NCBI GenBank assembly: GCA_003153475.1
Contig: PLYT01000115.1
Coordinates: forward strand, 170 to 36,009
Direction: 5' to 3'
Length of the DNA: 35,840 nt
Origin: Betaproteobacteria bacterium
GTDB taxonomy: Bacteria > Pseudomonadota > Gammaproteobacteria > Burkholderiales > Casimicrobiaceae
In this document: positions 10,140 through 18,966 of the stretch, in pieces
Position numbering within the stretch: the stretch's first letter is position 1
How the letters are laid out: each line of letters starts with the position of its first letter
Position numbers and translations under genes: made by a program
The notes under the pieces: model-generated
The model's database searches: none
Seen by the model: only the letters and a program-made list of their open reading frames with translations
Told to the model about the DNA's origin: nothing

Positions 10140-11294
10140 TCAGGAACGGCGAGCGAACCAGCCGCCGCCGGCCAGCGCCGCGCCGACCGACCAGAATACC
10201 GGCGCCAGCCCGAGCGTCGATCCGACGGCGCCGAACAGCAGCGGCACGGCGAAGGTCGAGGCATTGATGATCGACATGCGCACGCCGGCCGCCTCACCCA
10301 TTCTGCCGGCGGGCGCGATGCTGTGCAGCAGCGCCATCACCATCGGCTGCGCGCTGCCGAGCGCCAATCCCAGCGCGAACGACAGCGTCATCAATGCACC
10401 TGCGCTGGCCACGAACGGAAACAGCGCATAGGTCGCGGCGGCGACGAACAGTGCGGAGGTCAGCACCTGGAATTCGCTGAAGCTCCGTGCGATCCGCGGC
10501 ATCATCAGGCGGACAGCGAAGGTCGCCGCGGCGAACGATGCGAGGATGACGCCGATGCGCGACGCCGACAGCCCGATCGTTGCGCCGTAGATCGGGATGA
10601 AAAACGTGTGCAGGTCCCAGGCCATCGACAGCAGCGCATTGACGATGAACACGCGCTTGAGCTGGGGATTGCGCATCAGCTGGGCAATACCTCCGGAGGG
10701 CGCCTGCGTCTGGCCGCGGTGGCGACCGGGAAGCACCAGGGCGCGCCGCGTCAAGACGAGCGCCGGCAGCACCGGCAGCAGCGCGAAGCCGATGAACGTC
10801 GTGCCGAACCCAAGGTTGTCGATCGACAGACCGGCGGCAAGGGGCCCGCAAAACCCCGAGATCGAGTAGCCGAGCGCCAGCAGGCTGAAGTTCTTCGCGC
10901 GCTCGCCCGGCGGTCCCATCTCGCCGGTCGCGTTCTGCACCGACACCTGGAAGAGCATGAACGAGACGCCGACCAGCGAGGTCGCCGCAAACAGCACGCC
11001 GGTCCCCGACCAGATGCACGGGAGCGCGGCACCGATGGCAATCCCGACGGAGCCGACCAGCATCGGTCGCCGCACGCCGACCCGATCGGAAAGCCGTCCC
11101 GCGGCGACGCTCAACCAGATCGGGAGAAATGCATACAGTCCCATCAGCGTGCCGACGACCAGTGGGGAGGCGCCCATCGACAGGGCGTACAGCGACACGG
11201 TCACCCGGCTGCCGGCCAGCACCGAGTGATTGACGATCGCCAGCGCGATCAGCACCGGGAAGCTGTAGCGGCTGCGCCCTGCCGACGAGGTCAC
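10140..11294 (-). CDS. MFS transporter
   Basis: 384 residues with about twelve hydrophobic helices. The loop between helices 2 and 3 has the MFS signature [15 protein letters not shown] cytoplasmic basic stretch ([18 protein letters not shown]) separates the two six-helix halves. The substrate cannot be told. The GTG start (11292-11294) overlaps the TGA stop of pdxH (11291-11293) as GTGA, so the two are translationally coupled. A link to vitamin B6 compounds is possible from this coupling but is only inference. Confidence 0.88.
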   Translation of the reverse strand: MTSSAGRSRYSFPVLIALAIVNHSVLAGSRVTVSLYALSMGASPLVVGTLMGLYAFLPIWLSVAAGRLSDRVGVRRPMLVGSVGIAIGAALPCIWSGTGVLFAATSLVGVSFMLFQVSVQNATGEMGPPGERAKNFSLLALGYSISGFCGPLAAGLSIDNLGFGTTFIGFALLPVLPALVLTRRALVLPGRHRGQTQAPSGGIAQLMRNPQLKRVFIVNALLSMAWDLHTFFIPIYGATIGLSASRIGVILASFAAATFAVRLMMPRIARSFSEFQVLTSALFVAAATYALFPFVASAGALMTLSFALGLALGSAQPMVMALLHSIAPAGRMGEAAGVRMSIINASTFAVPLLFGAVGSTLGLAPVFWSVGAALAGGGWFARRS

Positions 11295-11944
11295 GGCGCG
11301 AGCCGCTGGATCTGCCAGCGCGAGACGTCGCGCCGATAGACGATGCGGTCGTGCAGCCTCGAACTGCGGCCCTGCCAGAATTCGACCAGTGATGGGAGCA
11401 CGTGATAGCCGCCCCAGAACGGGGGACGCGGCACGTCTGCGTTGTCGCCCTCGTAGCGCGCGGCGACTGCGGCGAATTCGCGCTCCAGCCAGTCACGGTC
11501 GGGGATCGCCCGGCTTTGCGGCGACGCCCACGCACCGAGGCGCGACGACCTTGGCCGGGAAGCGAAATACGCATCGGACTCGGCACTTGCGACCTTGCTT
11601 GCCACGCCTTCGATGCGCACCTGCCGCTCGAGCTCGATCCAGTGAAACAGCAGCGCCGCATCGGGATGGATCGCGAGCTCGCGCCCTTTTCGGCTGTCGT
11701 GGTTGGTGAAAAAAACCAGGCCGGCGGGGCCCACTCCCTTGAGCAGCACGATGCGCGCCGACGGGCGGCCGTCGGCGCCGACGGTCGCCAGGGTCATCGC
11801 CGTCGGCTCGGGCAGCGCCGCGCGGATGGCTTCCTGCAGCCAGCGCTCGAGCTGGCGCAAGGGTTCGGGATCGACGTCTGCTTCGGTCAGCGCTTCGCGG
11901 TGGTACTCGCGGCGCAGATCGGCGAGGTTCGGGGAGGGCGTCAT
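11291..11944 (-). CDS. pdxH: Pyridoxamine/pyridoxine 5'-phosphate oxidase
   Basis: 217 residues, as in E. coli (218). This FMN enzyme makes pyridoxal 5'-phosphate from PNP or PMP. Visible motifs are NLADLRREY near the start, [20 protein letters not shown] and LLKG for FMN binding, [13 protein letters not shown], the ASPQSR segment, and the C-terminal [13 protein letters not shown] that binds PLP/FMN. The ATG is at 11942-11944. The gene is coupled to a downstream MFS transporter through a GTGA overlap. Confidence 0.98.
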   Translation of the reverse strand: MTPSPNLADLRREYHREALTEADVDPEPLRQLERWLQEAIRAALPEPTAMTLATVGADGRPSARIVLLKGVGPAGLVFFTNHDSRKGRELAIHPDAALLFHWIELERQVRIEGVASKVASAESDAYFASRPRSSRLGAWASPQSRAIPDRDWLEREFAAVAARYEGDNADVPRPPFWGGYHVLPSLVEFWQGRSSRLHDRIVYRRDVSRWQIQRLAP

Positions 11945-12299
11945 GGTGCGAGTTCGACATTATCGGCGATTTCGCGCCAACACGTGCGCCCCTAGAGGCA
12001 GCTCTCCCGGCTCGACGGGCGGGACGGGAGCATTCGCGCGACACCGGTCGGCGCGCGCCGGGCGGTTCGCGCTCCGCCAGCCCGGACCGGCGAAGCCGGC
12101 GCCGCGCTTTTCGTCCCGGCCAACCAACGACGCAACAACGATAACGGCGCCTCTCGTAAACCGTGCACAATTTGCGTACTATGCCCGCAGGAATGCGGTA
12201 TATTTGTTCGCATGGAGAAAGCAGCAATGACAGGAGATTGAGCTGACTCCATATTCATCGCCGTTGCATCGAAGCGATCAACCACCAGGAAGGAGTGCT
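11945..12299. other. Divergent intergenic region, pdxH / SWIB gene
   Basis: 355 bp without a convincing gene. The left two thirds are very GC-rich and featureless. The right third is more AT-rich. It holds a small hairpin (CCGCA-GGAA-TGCGG, 12185-12198) followed at once by TATATT (12199-12204), a possible -10 element; the best -35 match, TTGCGT (12172-12177), is 21 bp away and so weak. The SWIB ribosome binding site AGGAAGGAG is at 12287-12295. A 10-codon frame at 12212-12241 has no support. Confidence 0.5.
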
Positions 12300-12707
12300 A
12301 TGGCTACTGCCAAGAAAGCAGCAAAGAAGCCCGCGAAGAAGCCGGCTGCAAAGAAGCCCGCAGCGAAGAAATCCGCGGCGAAAAAGCCCGCCGCGAAAAA
12401 AGCACCGGCAAAGAAGGCCGCCCCGAAGAAAGCCGCCAAGAAGCCCGCCGCAAAGCGCAAGCCCAACGCGGCGTTCATGAAGGCGATGACTCCGTCGTCA
12501 ACGCTGGCCGCGGTGGTCGGCAGCATGCCGTTGCCACGCACCGAGGTCACCAAGAAGATCTGGGACTACATCAAGAAGAATAAGCTGCAGGATTCGGTCA
12601 ACAGGCGCCTGATCAATGCCGACGAAAAACTGAAGCAGGTTTTCGGCGGCAAGCGGCAAGTGTCGATGTTCGAAATGACCAAGCTGGTCTCGAACCACCT
12701 CAAGTAG
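12300..12707 (+). CDS. SWIB/MDM2-domain protein with histone H1-like lysine/alanine-rich N-terminus
   Basis: 135 residues. Residues 1-55 are repeats of KKPAAKK/AKK type, as in the tail of eukaryotic histone H1 and bacterial histone-like proteins, and should bind DNA without sequence preference. Residues 60-135 are a SWIB domain: FMKAMTPSSTLAAVVGSMPL, then RTEVTKKIWDYIKKNKLQD, and a C-terminal MFEMTKLVSNHLK. The ATG at 12300 has a strong ribosome binding site (AGGAAGGAG, 12287-12295). It stands alone between divergent pdxH and a converging small gene. I infer a nucleoid-associated protein. SWIB domains are otherwise best known from eukaryotic chromatin remodellers and Chlamydia. The repeat DNA is prone to length change. 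Confidence 0.92.
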   Translation: MATAKKAAKKPAKKPAAKKPAAKKSAAKKPAAKKAPAKKAAPKKAAKKPAAKRKPNAAFMKAMTPSSTLAAVVGSMPLPRTEVTKKIWDYIKKNKLQDSVNRRLINADEKLKQVFGGKRQVSMFEMTKLVSNHLK

Positions 12708-12717
12708 ACCGCACCGG

Positions 12718-12744
12718 TCGACGTGCCGCAACGCGGCACGTCGA
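12718..12744. terminator. Strong hairpin after the SWIB gene (possible terminator)
   Basis: Arms TCGACGTGCCGC (12718-12729) and GCGGCACGTCGA (12733-12744) pair perfectly over 12 bp around the loop AAC. It begins 10 bases after the SWIB stop, where a terminator would be expected. No T-run follows, so it is either a non-canonical terminator or an mRNA-end stabiliser. It could act in both directions, since the next gene converges. Confidence 0.5.
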
Positions 12745-12867
12745 TGCCCCCGCGGCCCGATCATACGGCCGGCCGTCGCCCTTCGCGATGTCCGGCCGTT
12801 AGTTTTTCGGTTGCGGCGCACGGCCTAGGCACCGCGACGCAATGCGCAGCCTGTCGCGCCGCGGCCG

Positions 12868-13110
12868 CTACTTCGCCGGCGCGCGCTTCGGCCAGTCGTC
12901 CTCCGCGTCGGGCAGGATGCGAATCACGCGCGTGCGCTTGCCTCCGCCGTAGCGCTCCATCCGGGACTCGACCGGATACAGCTCGGCAAGGCGCGTCCTC
13001 GCCTCGGCCTCGCTGTCGAAGGTCAGGACCGCGCCATCGGAGCCGCGCACGTCGCTCCAGATGCCGTTCGACGCCTCGATCTCGATCTTGTACTTGAGCG
13101 GTGCCGCCAT
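12868..13110 (-). CDS. Conserved small hypothetical protein (80 aa)
   Basis: 80 residues from the ATG at 13108-13110, which has AAAGG about eight bases upstream; the frame is open further upstream but only as a shadow of htpX. The sequence APLKYKIEIEASNGIWSDVR, then AVLTFDSEAEARTRLAELYP, reads as a compact alpha/beta domain, ending in a charged tail (DDWPKRAPAK). I do not recognise a named family. It follows htpX on the same strand by 20 bp, so it is probably co-transcribed with this membrane protease. No membrane segment or signal peptide is seen. Confidence 0.82.
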   Translation of the reverse strand: MAAPLKYKIEIEASNGIWSDVRGSDGAVLTFDSEAEARTRLAELYPVESRMERYGGGKRTRVIRILPDAEDDWPKRAPAK

Positions 13111-13130
13111 CGGTGTGCCTTTCGACGAGG

Positions 13131-14009
13131 TCAGGGCACGGGCGCGCCCGTTTGAAGCACGCGTATGCGCTCTTCGATCGGCGGATGCGTCGCGAACAGC
13201 GCCATGAATCCGGAACGATCGGTGATACCGAAGCCGCTCATCGCCTTGGGCAGCTCGCCGGGCGGCAATCCGCCCAGACGCGCCAGCGCATGCATCATCG
13301 GTTGCGGCGTCCCCAGGAGACGCGCACTGCCGGCGTCCGCGCGAAACTCGCGACGGCGCGAGAACCACGCGACGATGATGCTCGCCAGGATGCCGAGCAC
13401 GATCTGGGCGACGATCATCGTGATGAAATAGCCGGGACCGCTGCCTCGCTCGGTGCGAAAGACAATCCGGTCGACAAAAAACGCAACCACGCGGGCGAGG
13501 AACACGACGAATGTATTGATCACGCCCTGAATCAGCGCCAGTGTCACCATGTCGCCATTGGCGACATGCGAGATCTCGTGGCCGAGGACCGCTTCGATTT
13601 CGTCGCGGGACATCGAGTTAAGCAATCCCGTCGACACCGCGACCAGCGCCGAGTTGCGGAACGCACCGGTCGCAAACGCGTTCGGCTCGCCATCGTAGAT
13701 CGAAACTTCAGGCATGGCGATGCCGGCCTTGTCGGCCAGCCGCTTGACCGTCGCCAGCAGCCACGTTTCGTTCTCGTTCTTCGGTGTGCCGATCACCTGC
13801 GCGCCGGTCGACCACTTGGCCATCGGCTTTGACAGCAACAGCGAAATGATCGCGCCGCTGAAGCCGACGATCGCCGAAAAAACGAGCAAGGCGCCGACGT
13901 CCAGACCGTTGGCGGCAAGCGCGCGGTCGAGACCGAGCAAGCGGACCACGACCGACAGCACGACGAGCACCGCGATGTTGGTCAGCAGGAACAAGAAAAT
14001 GCGCTTCAT
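13131..14009 (-). CDS. htpX: Membrane zinc metalloprotease HtpX
   Basis: 292 residues. It degrades misfolded inner-membrane proteins in the envelope stress response, together with FtsH. Two N-terminal helices (about 4-24 and 37-60) are followed by the zinc motif HEISH at 144-148, with NGD after it. Two more hydrophobic segments (about 155-180 and 195-215) follow, then the third zinc ligand region [12 protein letters not shown]. The ATG at 14007-14009 has a full GGAGGA ribosome binding site; the frame runs 15 codons further upstream but those have no support. It is probably in an operon with the small gene 20 bp downstream. Confidence 0.97.
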   Translation of the reverse strand: MKRIFLFLLTNIAVLVVLSVVVRLLGLDRALAANGLDVGALLVFSAIVGFSGAIISLLLSKPMAKWSTGAQVIGTPKNENETWLLATVKRLADKAGIAMPEVSIYDGEPNAFATGAFRNSALVAVSTGLLNSMSRDEIEAVLGHEISHVANGDMVTLALIQGVINTFVVFLARVVAFFVDRIVFRTERGSGPGYFITMIVAQIVLGILASIIVAWFSRRREFRADAGSARLLGTPQPMMHALARLGGLPPGELPKAMSGFGITDRSGFMALFATHPPIEERIRVLQTGAPVP

Positions 14010-14081
14010 CGATTCCTCCGGCCGCGGAAGGCACAGCACGCATGGTAACGCCAACGTGCCGGCAGCGTCAGCGCCGGAGAT

Positions 14082-15881
<1,800 letters not shown>

Positions 15882-15886
15882 TGCTC

Positions 15887-15902
15887 TTTGTTCATGAACA
15901 AA
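15887..15902. promoter_or_regulatory. 16-bp perfect palindrome over the glnS ribosome binding region
   Basis: TTTGTTCATGAACAAA is a perfect palindrome that starts five bases before the glnS start codon, and its last bases form part of the AAAGAG ribosome binding site. A looser inverted repeat, GTTA-N5-TAAC (15913-15925), lies just upstream. Such an arrangement fits an operator, or an RNA stem that hides the start site. The binding protein is unknown. Confidence 0.45.
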
Positions 15903-16035
15903 TTACTAACTTGTTACATTCTAACCGGTGGCCATGCCCGCGTCATCGACGCCATACCACGGGGAATCGGCCCATGTGGCGAGGACCGCGCCCAGCAAGG
16001 CTTCGCGGGCAGTGCCCCACGCGCGCGCCAAAGTG

Positions 16036-16058
16036 TTTTCCACAATATCTGTGGATAA
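16036..16058. promoter_or_regulatory. Inverted pair of DnaA boxes
   Basis: TTTTCCACA (16036-16044) and, on the other strand, TTATCCACA (16050-16058) both fit the DnaA-box consensus TTWTNCACA; the second is the classic perfect box. They face each other across five bases. A weaker third match lies at 16062-16070. The AT-rich run begins 68 bp further on. DnaA binding is inferred from sequence only. Confidence 0.6.
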
Positions 16059-16300
16059 AATTGTGCATATCTTGTAAATTCGGCCGCTAAGTAGCCCTGC
16101 GAGTAGGGATTTCGTTGTCATGCCCAAAATCGCACCGTATTTTTCTTATTATTATTCATGATGTTGTATCTTACCCTCGACGTTCGGATGATGGCACACA
16201 TCGTCGGCGCGCAAGAAGGGATAACGCGTCGGCCACCCGCAATGGTCTTATCCGTTGTCCAGGACATTCTCTTTCAACGTCGCACTTTGAGCCAGCGATC

Positions 16301-17665
16301 ATGTCCCTCCCGCCGTTGACGTCTTCTGCTCCCGGTTCGCCGCTGCTCTCGCCCGTGCTGCCGGTGTCGCTTCTGGTCGGTTCGGCACGTTTACTGATCG
16401 AGCGCCACCTGGGACTCGCCTGGATCAGTGGGGAAATTTCCGGTTTTGCGCGCGCGGCGTCCGGACACTGCTATTTCATGCTCAAAGACGAGCAAGCCCA
16501 GGTTCGCTGTGTGCTGTTCCGCCACAAGGCCCAGCTGCTCGACGTCGTCCTCCGGGACGGCGCCGCAGTCGAGGTTCGTGCGACGCCGACGATCTACGAG
16601 GCGCGCGGCGAATTTCAGCTCAATGTCGAGACCGTACGCCTCGCCGGCCAGGGCGCGCTCTATGAGCGCTTCGCCCGGCTGAAGGCGCGCCTCGAGGCGG
16701 CCGGCTGGTTCGCGACCGAGCGAAAGCGGCCGCTCCCGGCGTTTCCGCTGGCGCTGGGCATCGTCACCTCCCCGCGGGCAGCGGCGCTGCGCGACGTGTT
16801 GACCACACTCGGCCGCCGCTTCCCCGGCCTTCCGATCATCCTGTACCCGGTCCCGGTGCAGGGCGTCGGCGCCGCAGACGAGATCGCCGCGGCGATCGCG
16901 GCCGCCAACGTCCACGCCCAGGTCGATGTCCTGATCGTCTGCCGCGGTGGCGGCTCGATAGAGGACCTGTGGGCGTTCAACGAAGAGGTCCTTGCCCGCG
17001 CCCTGTTCGAATCGCGCATCCCCGTCATCAGCGGCGTCGGCCACGAAACCGACTTCACGATCTGCGATTTCGTCGCCGACGCGCGCGCACCGACGCCGAC
17101 AGCCGCCGCGGTGCTGGCCGTGCCCGATCGCGCCGCGCTGCGCCGGCAGGCGCAGGCCGTCTTTGCCCGCTGGCAGCATGCGCTCACTCGCGCGCTGGAG
17201 CTGCGCATGCAGCGCATCGATCTGGTGTCGCGCCGTCTCATTCATCCTGCCGCGCGGATCGAGCGCCAGCGAGCCGATGTCGCTTCGCTGGGCGAGCGCC
17301 TCGCGCGCTCGGCTGGACAGGCGCAGGAGGCGCGGCAACGCCGGCTTGCGAACCAGGCAGCGACGATAGCGCGGCTCATGCGGGCACCGCCGCCGGCACG
17401 CGCCGATCTGGATCGGCGCCGCGAGCGCTGGCAGCGCGCGGCGGCCGAGCGCGTCGCTGCGACCGCGCAGCGCATCGAGGCCTGCGCGCAGAGCCTGCGA
17501 CACCTGAATCCGCTGGGGGTGCTCGACCGCGGCTACAGCATCGTCACCGACGAGAACGGCGCGGTCGTGCAGGATGCGACGAAGCTGGCCATCGGCGACA
17601 CGCTCAACTTGCGCTTCGCCCGCGGCGAAGCCGGCAGCAAGGTCACGCGCACGCGCTCGGGTTAA
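16301..17665 (+). CDS. xseA: Exodeoxyribonuclease VII large subunit
   Basis: 454 residues, as in E. coli (456). It is the catalytic subunit of the single-strand-specific exonuclease VII. An N-terminal OB-fold spans about 22-115 (WISGEISGF, then GHCYFMLKDEQAQVRCVLF). The catalytic domain has GIVTSPRAAALRDVL (153-167), the VCRGGGSIEDLWAFNEE motif (213-229) and GVGHETDFTICDFVADARAPTP. A long coiled-coil region then leads to the C-terminal RGYSIVTDE segment. The ATG at 16301 fits the family start; an upstream extension to 16115 has no homology. The small subunit gene xseB is not in the window. It converges on aroC, with 20 bp between the stops. Confidence 0.97.
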   Translation: MSLPPLTSSAPGSPLLSPVLPVSLLVGSARLLIERHLGLAWISGEISGFARAASGHCYFMLKDEQAQVRCVLFRHKAQLLDVVLRDGAAVEVRATPTIYEARGEFQLNVETVRLAGQGALYERFARLKARLEAAGWFATERKRPLPAFPLALGIVTSPRAAALRDVLTTLGRRFPGLPIILYPVPVQGVGAADEIAAAIAAANVHAQVDVLIVCRGGGSIEDLWAFNEEVLARALFESRIPVISGVGHETDFTICDFVADARAPTPTAAAVLAVPDRAALRRQAQAVFARWQHALTRALELRMQRIDLVSRRLIHPAARIERQRADVASLGERLARSAGQAQEARQRRLANQAATIARLMRAPPPARADLDRRRERWQRAAAERVAATAQRIEACAQSLRHLNPLGVLDRGYSIVTDENGAVVQDATKLAIGDTLNLRFARGEAGSKVTRTRSG

Positions 17666-17685
17666 AACGCCCCGGCGCGGGCGGT

Positions 17686-18849
17686 TCAGGCCTCGTCCGG
17701 GTCCGGATTGTCGATCGCCCCGGCGCTTCTGAGCTTGGCGATTACGTCGCCGGGCGCCGTCGCGGCGATCTTCGGCGTCCGACAGACGACGTCCGCGTTT
17801 TGCGCCCGATGGCGCAACGCATGATCGATCAGGACCAGCAGCAGCATCGCTTCAGCGATCGGCGCCGCGCGGATGCCGACGCAGGGATCGTGTCGGCCGT
17901 GCGTATTGACGATAACCGGCGCACCGGATTTGTCGATCGACCGGCGATCGAGACGTATCGACGAAGTCGGCTTGACCGCAATTGAGACGACGATGTCCTG
18001 CCCGGTCGAGATGCCGCCGAGGATCCCGCCGGCGTGATTCGAAAGAAAGCCCTGCGGAGTCATCTCGTCGGAGTGCACGGTGCCCGATTGCGCGATGCTC
18101 GCAAAGCCGGCGCCTATTTCCACGCCCTTCACTGCATTGATGCCCATCATCGCCTGAGCGATGGCCGCGTCGAGCTTGTCGAACACCGGCGCGCCCCAAC
18201 CGACGGGGACGCCCGAAGCGACGACGTTGATCCGCGCGCCGCAGGAATCTCCCGACTTGCGCAACGCATCCATGAACGCTTCGAGCTCCGACACCACGGC
18301 ATCGTCGGCGGCGAAAAACGGATTGCCGTCGACGTGGTCCCAGGACTTGAACGGTATCGCGCGCTCGCCGATCTGCGCCAGGTAGCCGCGAACGACGAGG
18401 CCATGCCGCTCGCGCAGCCACTTGCGCGCGATCGCGCCAGCGGCAACGCGGACCGCGGTCTCGCGCGCCGACTGCCGGCCGCCGCCGCGATGGTCGCGGA
18501 TGCCGTACTTCTGCCAATAGGTGTAATCGGCATGGCCAGGGCGGAAGGTGTCGGCTATCGCCGCGTAGTCCTTGCTGCGCGCGTCCTCGTTGCGAATCAG
18601 AAGCGCGATCGGCGTGCCCGTCGTCCGGCCTTCGAAAACGCCGGACAGGATTTCGACGGTGTCGGTTTCGCGGCGCTGGGTGACGTGGCGCGACGTGCCG
18701 GGCTTGCGCCGGTCGAGGTCGTGCTGGATGTCAGCGACAGCGAGCTCCAATCCCGGCGGGCAGCCGTCGACGACGCAGCCGATCGCAGGTCCGTGCGATT
18801 CGCCGAACGAGGTGACGCAAAAAAGCCTGCCGAAAGTGTTGCCGGACAT
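17686..18849 (-). CDS. aroC: Chorismate synthase
   Basis: 387 residues. It catalyses the last step of the shikimate pathway, EPSP to chorismate, using reduced FMN. Signatures are [20 protein letters not shown] at the N-terminus, [18 protein letters not shown], the [20 protein letters not shown] block with [11 protein letters not shown], and the C-terminal [20 protein letters not shown] tail of about 25 residues beyond the usual end is acidic (NPDPDEA). The ATG is at 18847-18849. It is transcribed in the same direction as the DUF2339 gene 117 bp upstream, but a hairpin lies between them. Confidence 0.98.
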   Translation of the reverse strand: MSGNTFGRLFCVTSFGESHGPAIGCVVDGCPPGLELAVADIQHDLDRRKPGTSRHVTQRRETDTVEILSGVFEGRTTGTPIALLIRNEDARSKDYAAIADTFRPGHADYTYWQKYGIRDHRGGGRQSARETAVRVAAGAIARKWLRERHGLVVRGYLAQIGERAIPFKSWDHVDGNPFFAADDAVVSELEAFMDALRKSGDSCGARINVVASGVPVGWGAPVFDKLDAAIAQAMMGINAVKGVEIGAGFASIAQSGTVHSDEMTPQGFLSNHAGGILGGISTGQDIVVSIAVKPTSSIRLDRRSIDKSGAPVIVNTHGRHDPCVGIRAAPIAEAMLLLVLIDHALRHRAQNADVVCRTPKIAATAPGDVIAKLRSAGAIDNPDPDEA

Positions 18850-18899
18850 CGCTCGCCCGTGACGACGACGTGCGGCGAGTTTAGCATGCAGCGGCCGCG

Positions 18900-18922
18900 C
18901 GATCCGCGTTCGACGCGGATCG
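18900..18922. terminator. Hairpin between the DUF2339 gene and aroC (possible terminator)
   Basis: Arms CGATCCGCGT (18900-18909) and ACGCGGATCG (18913-18922) pair perfectly over 10 bp around the loop TCG. It lies 44 bases after the DUF2339 stop and 50 bases before the aroC start on the minus strand. No T-run follows. It may separate the two transcription units or protect an mRNA end. Confidence 0.45.
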
Positions 18923-18966
18923 AGATTCAGCGAATCCGCGGCGTGGATGTCATCGAACGCGAAGCT

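Larger units (their letters stand above)
15882..16300. other. Divergent glnS-xseA intergenic region
   Basis: 419 bp without a supported gene. It holds the palindrome at 15887-15902, two DnaA-box-like sites at 16036-16058, and an AT-rich run of 36 bases at 16138-16173 (about 83 percent A+T, far above the surroundings). A frame opens upstream of xseA through this area, but its residues before position 16301 do not look like XseA. Promoters for glnS and xseA must lie here; a possible glnS -10, TAGAAT on the minus strand near 15919-15924, lacks a clear -35. Confidence 0.6.

Noticed and set aside
11992-12285. 97-codon minus-strand frame upstream of pdxH
   Set aside because: It crosses the SWIB gene's leader and has no family motif or translation signal.
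12278-12553. 91-codon minus-strand frame rich in FFAAGFF repeats
   Set aside because: It is the exact antisense of the Lys/Ala repeats in the SWIB protein and has no ribosome binding site.
15921-16127. 68-codon minus-strand frame in the glnS-xseA region
   Set aside because: It runs across the DnaA boxes, lacks a ribosome binding site and resembles no protein.
16036-16173. The DnaA boxes and AT-rich run as the chromosomal origin
   Set aside because: Only two good boxes are present and none of the usual origin neighbours (dnaA, dnaN, rpmH, parAB) is in the window.
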